11,727 bases of DNA from an uncultured Bacilli bacterium (lineage in GTDB: Bacteria > Bacillota_I > Bacilli_A > RF39 > UBA660), in the NCBI GenBank assembly GCA_934096605.1, contig CAKOMI010000035.1, positions 1 through 11,727 of the forward strand, read 5' to 3'. The number at the start of each line of letters is the position of its first letter. The first letter of the stretch is position 1. A program made the position numbers and the translations under genes. The notes under the pieces were generated by a model that had not been told where the DNA came from, searched no databases, and saw only the letters and a program-made list of their open reading frames with translations. Below are positions 1-6,941 of the stretch, one piece after another.

Positions 1-2
1 AT

Positions 3-74
3 ACGTATTATATTCCTAATAAAGAGCAATTAATAAACGAAGTAGAAAAAGTATTAAAAGATAAAGAAGATTAG
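3..74 (+). CDS. 3' end of an unidentified gene (5' end outside window)
   Basis: An open frame enters from the left edge and ends at TAG (72-74). Only the last 23 residues are visible, ending in an acidic/basic helix (NEVEKVLKDKED). This is too little to assign a family. The methyltransferase remnant just downstream makes a restriction-modification neighbour possible, but nothing in these residues shows it. It may itself be the tail of a decayed gene. Confidence 0.4.
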   Translation, partial: TYYIPNKEQLINEVEKVLKDKED

Positions 75-106
75 TTAAAAGAACAAATTTAAGTAGTGAA
101 ATAAAA

Positions 107-199
107 GTGGCACAAAGTGCAAAATCACATAAAGCTAAAAATGATGAATTTTATACACAATATTTAGTTATTTAAAAGGAAGTTAATGCTTATTTAGGA
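107..199 (+). pseudogene. Remnant of an EcoRI-type adenine-specific DNA methyltransferase (N-terminal piece)
   Basis: Reading from the GTG at 107, the frame encodes a stretch containing AKNDEFYTQY, then a stop (TAA, 173-175), then KEVNAYLG in the same frame and a second stop (TAG, 200-202). The order KNDEFYTQY...(I)xKEVNAYL is how adenine-specific methyltransferases of the EcoRI-methylase family begin. Two in-frame stops within 32 codons, and no recognisable continuation before the hipA-like promoter, mark it as a decayed fragment. No catalytic motif survives. The family call rests on recognising this N-terminal signature alone. Confidence 0.5.
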
Positions 200-230
200 T
201 AGCAACTACCATTTGCCTACAAAAATATTT

Positions 231-277
231 TTGCAATATGCAATACTACGGACTTTTTACTAGAAATTTGGTACAAT
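231..277 (+). promoter_or_regulatory. Promoter of the HipA-like gene, with a small upstream palindrome
   Basis: TACAAT at 272-277 is preceded by TGG, giving an extended -10 (TGnTACAAT). No good -35 is visible, as expected for extended -10 promoters. Upstream lies a palindrome TTGCA-ATA-TGCAA (231-243), which could be an operator. A ribosome site AGGAG (290-294) follows, 10 nt before the ATG at 305. Confidence 0.55.
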
Positions 278-304
278 AGTATAAAGAAGAGGAGATGAAT
301 TCCT

Positions 305-1495
305 ATGAAATGTACTTTAATGAATAAAAATACAGAAATAATGTTAACAGAGTATGATTCTGCTACGGGAGTATTTACTAAAATTTATGAGATTTATAAT
401 ATTGATTATGCCCCATATATCATAAGAAGTTCTTATCAAAGTGAAAGTGTTAACGAGACCTCCTTAAGAGTTAATTTGAGCGAATGGTTTAAAGGAAGAG
501 GAATACCGTATTGGCGAGACAAGTTAGACTTGCTGTTACACCGACTTAATGTTAATGCTCCATGTGAATTATTAGATAAAGCATTTGGTCTATCCTTATC
601 AGATCAGTATTGGCTAAAACCAGAAAAATCTAATATTAAATATGAAGATATTAATTTTTTTGATAATGACTTTGACTATGCTGAATTTATGGAAGCATCA
701 CTTTCAAAAAATAGTAAGATAATTCAAAATATTGCATCACTAAAAACGCCTAACAATACCACAGATGGCATGTTAAAAAAAGCTTGGATTATAGAGAGTG
801 GAACAAGATACCTATTGAAAGGTGGATACAAGAGTGAAACGTTACAACCATTTAATGAAATATTAGCAAGTAAAATATGTGAGTGTTTAGGATTTTGTCA
901 TACAGAGTACACACTTGTTATTTATAAAGATATGGTAGTATCAAAATGTCCTTGTTTTATTACAAAAGATACTGAGTTAATAACTTGTCATCAAATAATT
1001 AATAATATGAGAAAGCATAATAGTATAGAGGATTATGAACAATATATTAAAAAACTTGAATCTGAAGGAATAAAAGATGCAAGAGAAAAAATAGAAAATA
1101 TGTATATTTTAGACTTTCTAATTATGAACGAAGATAGACATATAAATAATTTCGGTATAATAAGAGACGTTAATACTTTAAAATGGTTAGATATAGCCCC
1201 AATATTTGATAATGGTCAAAGTTTAAATATTGAATATTATGATGAAGAAGAAATGCACATTTCTGGTGAAGGTAAACTATTTTATGAAATTAAACCATTT
1301 GATGAAATAATTAAAGTAGTAAAAAACATAAAAAGAATTGATGCTACTAAATTAGATGATATTCCAAAGTGGTTTGATGATTTATTGCATGATTACCAAA
1401 ATATAACTGGGTACTCAGATAATAGAATTAATAAATTATGCATTTTATTAAATAGACAAATAAATAAATTGAAGAAATTAATTCAAAATAGTTAA
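305..1495 (+). CDS. HipA-like serine/threonine kinase-fold protein (toxin-antitoxin or defence type)
   Basis: A 396-residue protein of the HipA kinase superfamily. The C-terminal lobe carries the HipA-type catalytic loop NEDRHINNFG (residues 275-284: Asp277, Arg278, His279, Asn282) and the metal-binding segment IFDNG (300-304, Asp302). A lysine in RYLLKGG (K172) and a glutamate in FNEILASK (E185) fit the ATP-binding Lys-Glu pair, so the active site looks intact. The first 150 residues are not recognised and may define substrate or partner. Classical HipA phosphorylates glutamyl-tRNA synthetase and is held by the DNA-binding HipB, but no HipB-like helix-turn-helix gene lies next to it here. 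The next gene is a glycolytic enzyme in its own transcription unit. The start at 305 is chosen from AGGAG 10 nt upstream; an ATG at 320 is an alternative. The substrate cannot be told from the sequence. Confidence 0.82.
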   Translation: MKCTLMNKNTEIMLTEYDSATGVFTKIYEIYNIDYAPYIIRSSYQSESVNETSLRVNLSEWFKGRGIPYWRDKLDLLLHRLNVNAPCELLDKAFGLSLSDQYWLKPEKSNIKYEDINFFDNDFDYAEFMEASLSKNSKIIQNIASLKTPNNTTDGMLKKAWIIESGTRYLLKGGYKSETLQPFNEILASKICECLGFCHTEYTLVIYKDMVVSKCPCFITKDTELITCHQIINNMRKHNSIEDYEQYIKKLESEGIKDAREKIENMYILDFLIMNEDRHINNFGIIRDVNTLKWLDIAPIFDNGQSLNIEYYDEEEMHISGEGKLFYEIKPFDEIIKVVKNIKRIDATKLDDIPKWFDDLLHDYQNITGYSDNRINKLCILLNRQINKLKKLIQNS

Positions 1496-1520
1496 AAACT
1501 AAAATTAATTTCTTTTTTTT
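1472..1520 (+). terminator. Rho-independent terminator of the HipA-like gene
   Basis: A 12-bp AT-rich stem (1472-1483 with 1503-1514) and a 19-nt loop are followed by an eight-T run (1513-1520). The left arm lies inside the last codons of the gene and the stop codon lies in the loop. Confidence 0.75.
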
Positions 1521-1551
1521 CTTTATTATTACTATGTGATTTTAATATTTG

Positions 1552-1580
1552 TTTATTTATTTTTTAATTAGTGCTAAAAT
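1552..1580 (+). promoter_or_regulatory. Promoter of gpmI
   Basis: Extended -10 TGCTAAAAT (hexamer 1575-1580, TG at 1572-1573), with a poor -35 TTTATT (1552-1557) at 17-bp spacing. It lies after the upstream terminator and 18 nt before the gpmI start, so the leader is very short. Confidence 0.5.
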
Positions 1581-1598
1581 ACTTACAGGTGATTGAAG

Positions 1599-3110
1599 AT
1601 GAAAAAAGTATTAACAGTCGTATTAGATGGCTATGGATGGAGTGATAATACACTTGGAAACGCAGTAAAAATGGCTCCACCAAATAATTTTTTAGAGTTA
1701 TTAAATACTTATCCCCATACTCTTCTAAAAGCAAGTGAAGAGGCTGTAGGATTAGAACCAGGTCAGTTTGGTAATAGTGAGGTTGGCCACATGACAATTG
1801 GTGCTGGTCGTAAAATTTTACAAAGCATTAACTTAATTAGGAACTTTTTAGACAGTGATACCTTGGAAAATGAAAATTTTAAAAGTATGCTAGACAAAGT
1901 TATGGGTGGCGCAAATCTTCACATAATGGGTTTGTTAAGTGATGGCAAAGTTCATTCTAGTTTCGACCACTTCTTAAAGCTAACAGACGTTTTAAAAACA
2001 AATGGCATTAAAGGTGTAACATACCATGTTATAAGTGATGGCCGAGATACAGATACGCATTCATTATACACATACGTATCAGAATTAGAAACTAAACTAA
2101 ATGAAACAGGCGTTGGTAAAATTGGTTCCATTTGTGGTAGATACTACGCTATGGATAGAGACAAAAATTGGGACAGAACAAAAAAATACTATGATTTAAT
2201 AACTAAAGGCGAAGGATTCGCAGCGCCCAATATCCCAGTTATGATTCAAAAATGTTATGAAAAAGGTATTACTGATGAATTTTTGCCCCCAATAAAAACT
2301 AAAGATTATAAGGCTATTAAAGATGGAGATGTCATAATCTGGATGAATTATCGTACAGATCGTGCTAAACAAATTATGTCATGTTTTGCTACACCAAATT
2401 TTATAGATATGCAAGTTATTTCCATGCCTAACATAAGTACATACTCATTCTTACCAATAGACCCAAAAATAAAAACTAAAAACTTTCTAGTAAGAGATAC
2501 AATTAATAACCCATTAGGCGTTTATCTATCTGAACTTGGTCTTACCCAAGCAAGAATTGCGGAAACTGAAAAATATGCTCATGTTACTTATTTCTTTGAT
2601 GGTGAAAGCAATGCTTCATTAGAAGGATGCCAAAAATATTTAATCCCGTCACCTAAAGTTGCCACTTATGACATGCAACCAGAAATGAGTGCTATTGAAG
2701 TAACCAAAAAGTGTGTTCAATGTATGGAAAAAGATGTTGATTTTATCTTCCTTAATTTTGCCAATCCGGATATGGTAGGTCATACGGGTAATTTAGATGC
2801 TACTATGAAAGCTATTATAAGTGTTGATATCTGTCTAAAAACCCTTTATGAAAAATCATTAGAAAACTTTTATACTATGGTTATATTAGCGGATCATGGT
2901 AACGCCGACCAAATGTTAGATGAACAAGGTAATCCCGTTACCACTCACACCACAAGTCTAGTACCTTTTATTATAACTGACTCAAAAATAAAACTAAAAG
3001 ATGGTGGTAGTCTTGTAAATGTAGCCCCAACAATTTTAGAATATATGGACATTGCTTTACCAAAAGAAATGCAAGAGACAGAAAGTTTATTGCAAAAAGA
3101 AGAGAATTAA
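1599..3110 (+). CDS. gpmI: 2,3-bisphosphoglycerate-independent phosphoglycerate mutase
   Basis: A cytoplasmic glycolysis/gluconeogenesis enzyme that interconverts 3- and 2-phosphoglycerate through a phosphoserine intermediate, using two Mn2+ ions. The 503-residue length is normal for the family. Visible motifs are LDGYG near the N-terminus (metal-binding Asp10), GNSEVGH with the catalytic serine at about residue 60, DGRDTD (about 147-152), the NYRTDRAKQ substrate loop, and the alkaline-phosphatase-fold metal motifs NFANPDMVGHTGN, ADHGNAD and TTHTTSLVPF. The ATG at 1599 is preferred over the TTG six bases upstream because AGGTG (1587-1591) sits 7 nt before the ATG. Here it stands alone between terminators, whereas many Firmicutes carry it in an operon with pgk, tpiA and eno. 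Confidence 0.97.
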   Translation: MKKVLTVVLDGYGWSDNTLGNAVKMAPPNNFLELLNTYPHTLLKASEEAVGLEPGQFGNSEVGHMTIGAGRKILQSINLIRNFLDSDTLENENFKSMLDKVMGGANLHIMGLLSDGKVHSSFDHFLKLTDVLKTNGIKGVTYHVISDGRDTDTHSLYTYVSELETKLNETGVGKIGSICGRYYAMDRDKNWDRTKKYYDLITKGEGFAAPNIPVMIQKCYEKGITDEFLPPIKTKDYKAIKDGDVIIWMNYRTDRAKQIMSCFATPNFIDMQVISMPNISTYSFLPIDPKIKTKNFLVRDTINNPLGVYLSELGLTQARIAETEKYAHVTYFFDGESNASLEGCQKYLIPSPKVATYDMQPEMSAIEVTKKCVQCMEKDVDFIFLNFANPDMVGHTGNLDATMKAIISVDICLKTLYEKSLENFYTMVILADHGNADQMLDEQGNPVTTHTTSLVPFIITDSKIKLKDGGSLVNVAPTILEYMDIALPKEMQETESLLQKEEN

Positions 3111-3122
3111 TCTCTTTTTTTT
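3095..3122 (+). terminator. Rho-independent terminator of gpmI
   Basis: A stem AAGAGA/TCTCTT (3100-3105 with 3111-3116), extendable outward by G-U and A-U pairs, has a 5-nt loop that contains the stop codon. A T run (3115-3122) follows. The stop codon and terminator are fused together. Confidence 0.75.
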
Positions 3123-3136
3123 ACAGCAAAAAGCAA

Positions 3137-3195
3137 TTGATTTTCACCAGAAATTATCATATAATGATAAAAAGAGGTGAAAATATGATAATTTC
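3137..3195 (+). promoter_or_regulatory. abiE promoter with nested inverted repeats (putative AbiEi operator)
   Basis: The -35 TTGATT (3137-3142) and consensus -10 TATAAT (3160-3165) are 17 bp apart. Palindromes overlap them. TTTTCACC (3141-3148) is repeated inverted as GGTGAAAA (3176-3183). Inside it, TTATCAT (3154-3160) mirrors ATGATAA (3164-3170) around the -10. An 11-bp arm (3150-3160) is inverted again at 3185-3195 over the start codon. The predicted transcript starts near 3171, so the left arms are not in the mRNA and the pattern is best read as a DNA operator. AbiEi of the best-studied AbiE system represses its own promoter through inverted repeats. Confidence 0.7.
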
Positions 3196-3775
3196 TAATA
3201 AAATTGCCAAAGAAAATTACAAAGGATATATAAATAAAAACACAAAATTAATAAGAGACAAAAGAGATGGTAAAATATTTAAAATTATAAATGGCTTATA
3301 TGAAACAAATCCTAACACACCAGGTTATTTACTAGCTTCTAGTATATATGGACCATCTTATATATCTTTTGAGTATGCCTTAGCGCACTATGGCTTAATT
3401 CCTGAAAGAGTAACTACAATAACATGTGCAACTTTTAATAAAAAAAAGATAAAAGAATACAATACTGATTTTGGTATATTTACTTATCGAGATATCCCAG
3501 AGTTTGCCTACCCTGAAGAAATTCTTTTAAAAGAAGAAAATGGCTATTCATATCATATTGCTACTCCAGAAAAAGCTCTATGCGATAAACTATACACATT
3601 AGCGCCATTATACAATTATACTAATTTAGAAAAAATGTTATTTAATGATTTAAGGATAGATAAAGAATTATTTGCTAAATTAAACGTTGATAAAGTTAAT
3701 AAATTAAGCAATTTATATCATTCTACAAATGTATTATTACTAGCAAGATATATGAGGAGGTATAGTAATGAATAA
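3185..3775 (+). CDS. abiEi: AbiEi-type antitoxin and autorepressor (type IV toxin-antitoxin)
   Basis: A 196-residue protein of the AbiEi antitoxin family. In characterised members a winged-helix N-terminus binds the promoter and the C-terminal domain antagonises the toxin without stable binding. Here the N-terminal part runs through the basic segment TKLIRDKRDGKIF and a short ingress into NGLYETNPNTPGYLLAS. The middle shows the family block SYISFEYALAHYGLIPE with TPEKALCDKLY downstream. The ATG at 3185 is chosen over a TTG at 3137: AGAGGTGA (3173-3180) is well placed, and 3137 would lie in the promoter. The gene overlaps abiEii by 8 bp (3768-3775), giving translational coupling. Palindromes over the promoter suggest autorepression. 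Confidence 0.85.
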   Translation: MIISNKIAKENYKGYINKNTKLIRDKRDGKIFKIINGLYETNPNTPGYLLASSIYGPSYISFEYALAHYGLIPERVTTITCATFNKKKIKEYNTDFGIFTYRDIPEFAYPEEILLKEENGYSYHIATPEKALCDKLYTLAPLYNYTNLEKMLFNDLRIDKELFAKLNVDKVNKLSNLYHSTNVLLLARYMRRYSNE

Positions 3776-4634
3776 TATTATTGAACAAATGCTTTCAAAA
3801 TATGAAATAAAAAATACTACTGATGAAATTAATGCTTTAAAAGAGATTATTCAAGAAATAGTCTTAGCAGGCTTATCAAGAGGCAATTTCTTTAATGAAG
3901 TAGCATTTTATGGTGGTACAGCATTAAGAATTTTTTACAACTTAGATAGATTTTCTGAAGATTTAGATTTTGCATTAATAAAACCAGATAAAAACTTTGA
4001 TTTAAGCAAATATTTTAGTTATATTGAAAAAGAACTTAAGGCTTATGGCATTAATTTGCAAATTAATACCAAAGTAAAAAGTATTGATTCAAATATTACT
4101 TCAGCATTTTTAAAGGGTGATACCCTAGAACATATATTAAAATTTTTCCCTAATGAAGAGGGGCATAAATATAACCAAATATTAAAAAATTTGAAAATAA
4201 AATTTGAGGTAGACATAAATCCACCTAGGGGCGCAACATATGAAAATCAATATAAATTATTACCTTCTCCTCATTTAATAAAACTATATGATAAACCATC
4301 ATTATTAGCTGGTAAAATTCATGCAATTTTATGCCGAGGCTGGAAAACAAGGGTTAAAGGTAGAGATTTATATGATTACTTATTCTTTATGGCTACAGAT
4401 ACTAGAGTGAATTTAGAATTATTAAAAAACAAATTATTAGCGTCAAATGCTATTAAGTCTGGTGATGATTTTGATATAAATAAACTAAAAGAATTATTAA
4501 TTAATAAATTCAAAGTTATAGATTACAATGAAGCCAAAGAAGATATAAGTCCTTTTATTAAAAATATAAATGATTTAAATTTATGGAGTAGTGAACTTTT
4601 TATTTCTGTTACAGATAAATTAATGACTTATTAA
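3768..4634 (+). CDS. abiEii: AbiEii-type nucleotidyltransferase toxin
   Basis: A 288-residue protein of the AbiEii/DUF1814 nucleotidyltransferase-like family, the toxin of type IV systems linked to abortive phage infection. The nucleotidyltransferase signature is intact: FYGGTALR (residues 47-54), then RFSEDLDF (61-68) with Asp65 and Asp67 as the expected metal ligands. Downstream come a conserved basic segment KTRVKGRDLYDYLFF and a preceding block around LLAGKIHAIL that fit the later family motifs. AGGAGG (3755-3760) lies 7 nt before the start, inside abiEi. Family studies describe NTP binding or transfer, with some relatives acting on tRNA. The substrate of this protein cannot be read from the sequence. 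Confidence 0.9.
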   Translation: MNNIIEQMLSKYEIKNTTDEINALKEIIQEIVLAGLSRGNFFNEVAFYGGTALRIFYNLDRFSEDLDFALIKPDKNFDLSKYFSYIEKELKAYGINLQINTKVKSIDSNITSAFLKGDTLEHILKFFPNEEGHKYNQILKNLKIKFEVDINPPRGATYENQYKLLPSPHLIKLYDKPSLLAGKIHAILCRGWKTRVKGRDLYDYLFFMATDTRVNLELLKNKLLASNAIKSGDDFDINKLKELLINKFKVIDYNEAKEDISPFIKNINDLNLWSSELFISVTDKLMTY

Positions 4635-4651
4635 ATTATTATTGGTACAAT
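4623..4651 (+). promoter_or_regulatory. Promoter of pcrA
   Basis: Extended -10 TGGTACAAT (hexamer 4646-4651), the same core as the HipA-like promoter, with ATGACT (4623-4628; 4 of 6 match) at 17-bp spacing. The -35 lies inside the end of abiEii. No terminator separates abiEii from pcrA, so read-through is possible. Confidence 0.5.
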
Positions 4652-4677
4652 AAACAAGGAAAAAATGAGGTGTGAAA

Positions 4678-6771
4678 ATGGATTTAACAAATTTAAATGA
4701 ATTACAAAGAAAAGCAGTATTACATAATGAAGGCCCATGCCTTGTTATTGCTGGTGCTGGATCTGGTAAAACAAAAGTCTTAACAACTAGAATAGCCAAT
4801 CTTGTATTAAATGGTGTCCCTTCTTATAATATACTAGCCATAACATTTACAAATAAAGCAGCCAAAGAAATGAAAGAAAGATTAGAAAAACTAGTGCCTG
4901 AAAACAATGCTTTTGTAGGTACATTCCATTCTTTTGGTTTACGTATTATAAGAGAAAATACAGATTCTTTAAATATGACTAGCAATTTTACTATTTTAGA
5001 TAGTGATGACGTAGGAACACTTATTAAAAAAATAATTAAAGAAAAAGGTTATGATCCAAAACAAGTAACGCCATCATTTGTTAAAAATAAAATTAGCTTT
5101 ATAAAAAATGAAATGCTAACTAACAGTGAAGCCGAAAAACTACTTAATACCGATATGGATAAAATAGCCTATCAAATATATATAGAATACAACATGAAAT
5201 TACGTAAAAATAACTCTGTAGACTTTGATGACCTATTAAAATTACCAGTCGAACTATTTAGAAAAAATCCTAGTATCTTAGAACACTACCAAGATAAATT
5301 TAAATACATACTAATAGATGAATATCAAGATACCAATGAGGTTCAGTATCAATTAGTAAAACTACTTGCTGCAAAATATCAAAATCTCTTTGTAGTAGGC
5401 GACCCAGATCAATCAATCTATCAATTTAGAGGCGCTAACTATCAAAATATTTTAAACTTTGAACATGATTATAAAAATACTGAAGTAATAGCCTTAGAAG
5501 ACAACTATCGTAGTACCAAAATGATTTTAGATGCAGCTAATTCAGTTATCAAAAATAATAGTGAAAGAAAAGAAAAAAACTTAAGAAGCCACCATGGTGA
5601 CGGTGTAAAAATAAAGTATATGCGTGGTTATAATGAAAAAGATGAAATAGTAAAAGTTATAACGGAAATAAAAAAATTATTAGAAAATGGCTATTCCAAA
5701 AAAGATATTGCTATATTCTATCGTACTAACGCCCAATCAAGAGTTGTTGAAGAACAATTCTTAAAAGAAAATATACCTTATAAAGTAGTTGGTAGTTATT
5801 ATTTCTATGCTAGAAAAGAGATTAAAGATTTAATTTGTTACTTAAGACTCATCTCAAATTCTCTTGATGACATATCACTAAGAAGAGTAATAAATACCCC
5901 TAAAAGAGGTATAGGAGAAGCATCTATAACTAAATTAGAAAAAGAAGCTTTATTAAATAATACTAGTATGTATGATGCTATAACAAGTGGTAAAGAATTA
6001 GAATTTAAACGTATAATTGAAGAATTAAAAAAAGATATGGAGAGTATGAGTTTAACAGAATTAGTTGATGATGTTTTAGAGAAAAGTGGTATGAAGAATT
6101 CTCTTGAAGCTGATAACACACTAGAAAGTGAATTAAGACTAGACAATTTAATGGAATTTAAAAGTATAACTGCTACCTTTGAACAAAATACGGGTTCTGT
6201 TGATCTAAAAGATTTCTTAGAAGAAATAAGCTTAATTGCTGATATAGAAGAGCACAAAGAAGATAGTGACGTTGTAACACTTATGACTATTCACAGTGCT
6301 AAAGGCTTAGAGTTTCCCGTAGTATTTCTTGTAGGTATGGAAGAAGGTATATTTCCTCATCAAAACTCTTTTTGTGAAGAAAATGGTATTGAAGAAGAAA
6401 GAAGATTATGTTACGTTGGTATAACAAGAGCAGAAAAAAAATTATATTTATCTAATGCAAGACAACGTATGCTTTATGGTAATACTAGTCAAAATCCTCC
6501 AAGTAGATTCTTAAAAGAAATAGACCCTAATGTTTTAGAAGAAAATAACTCTACTATGAATATAAATATCAATAATCATGATTCATTTAAAAAACAAGAT
6601 ATGTACAGTAATAATGATATTGATTTAAAAGTAGGGGATGTCATAATCCATGATATATATGGTCGTGGTGTAGTTGTAGGTGTTGATAAGTCCTTAGTAT
6701 CAATTGCTTTTCAAAGACAATATGGTATAAAAAAACTAATGAAAAATCATAAAAGTATTCATAAACAATAA
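4678..6771 (+). CDS. pcrA: UvrD/PcrA-type superfamily 1A DNA helicase
   Basis: A 697-residue ATP-dependent 3'-5' helicase of the UvrD/PcrA/Rep group, acting in nucleotide-excision repair, removal of stalled RNA polymerase and displacement of recombinase filaments. All motifs are in order: Walker A GAGSGKT (26-32), TFTNKAAKEM, GTFHSFG, Walker B LIDEYQDTN (212-220), motif III GDPDQSIYQFRGA (241-253), NYRST, the motif V segment TIHSAKGLEFPVVFL, and motif VI YVGITRAEK (579-587). The last 50 residues (VGDVIIHDIYGRGVVVGV) match the Tudor-like C-terminal domain that binds RNA polymerase in PcrA. It is slightly shorter than typical PcrA (about 720-750 residues). The ATG at 4678 is preferred over GTG at 4672, with AGGTG at 4668-4672. 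Rep cannot be fully excluded but is unusual in Firmicutes. Confidence 0.95.
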   Translation: MDLTNLNELQRKAVLHNEGPCLVIAGAGSGKTKVLTTRIANLVLNGVPSYNILAITFTNKAAKEMKERLEKLVPENNAFVGTFHSFGLRIIRENTDSLNMTSNFTILDSDDVGTLIKKIIKEKGYDPKQVTPSFVKNKISFIKNEMLTNSEAEKLLNTDMDKIAYQIYIEYNMKLRKNNSVDFDDLLKLPVELFRKNPSILEHYQDKFKYILIDEYQDTNEVQYQLVKLLAAKYQNLFVVGDPDQSIYQFRGANYQNILNFEHDYKNTEVIALEDNYRSTKMILDAANSVIKNNSERKEKNLRSHHGDGVKIKYMRGYNEKDEIVKVITEIKKLLENGYSKKDIAIFYRTNAQSRVVEEQFLKENIPYKVVGSYYFYARKEIKDLICYLRLISNSLDDISLRRVINTPKRGIGEASITKLEKEALLNNTSMYDAITSGKELEFKRIIEELKKDMESMSLTELVDDVLEKSGMKNSLEADNTLESELRLDNLMEFKSITATFEQNTGSVDLKDFLEEISLIADIEEHKEDSDVVTLMTIHSAKGLEFPVVFLVGMEEGIFPHQNSFCEENGIEEERRLCYVGITRAEKKLYLSNARQRMLYGNTSQNPPSRFLKEIDPNVLEENNSTMNININNHDSFKKQDMYSNNDIDLKVGDVIIHDIYGRGVVVGVDKSLVSIAFQRQYGIKKLMKNHKSIHKQ

Positions 6772-6772
6772 T

Positions 6773-6807
6773 AAGAATTTAGTGAAAAAAACTAGATTCT
6801 TTTTTTT
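6773..6807 (+). terminator. Rho-independent terminator of pcrA
   Basis: An 11-bp stem with one G-U pair (6773-6783 with 6791-6801) and a 7-nt A-rich loop run into an eight-T tract (6800-6807). It insulates pcrA from the DGR locus. Confidence 0.85.
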
Positions 6808-6884
6808 GAAAAAAAAGCGATATCAAAGTGCAATCAGTATGATAGCAATAGAAAAAAAGAAAAAAATAATTGTCGAAAAAGGTC

Positions 6885-6913
6885 TTGATTAAAACAAAAA
6901 TGTATTGTAATAT
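6885..6913 (+). promoter_or_regulatory. Promoter of the DGR target gene
   Basis: The -35 TTGATT (6885-6890) and -10 TAATAT (6908-6913) are exactly 17 bp apart. Transcription would start near 6920. This excludes the possible in-frame TTG start at 6870 and supports the ATG at 6942. The ribosome site is weak: only a GTAGGG-like stretch (6930-6935) precedes the ATG. Confidence 0.6.
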
Positions 6914-6941
6914 CTTAATAGAAAAGAAAGTAGGGTTAAAG

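Noticed and set aside
5838..6257. 139-residue reverse-strand ORF inside pcrA
   Set aside because: It is a shadow of the pcrA coding frame: Ser/Leu-rich, with no ribosome site or recognisable domain.
6870..6941. N-terminal extension of the target gene from TTG 6870
   Set aside because: The best promoter (TTGATT/TAATAT) lies inside it, so the transcript would start after 6870. The ATG at 6942 gives a normal SipW-type signal peptide.
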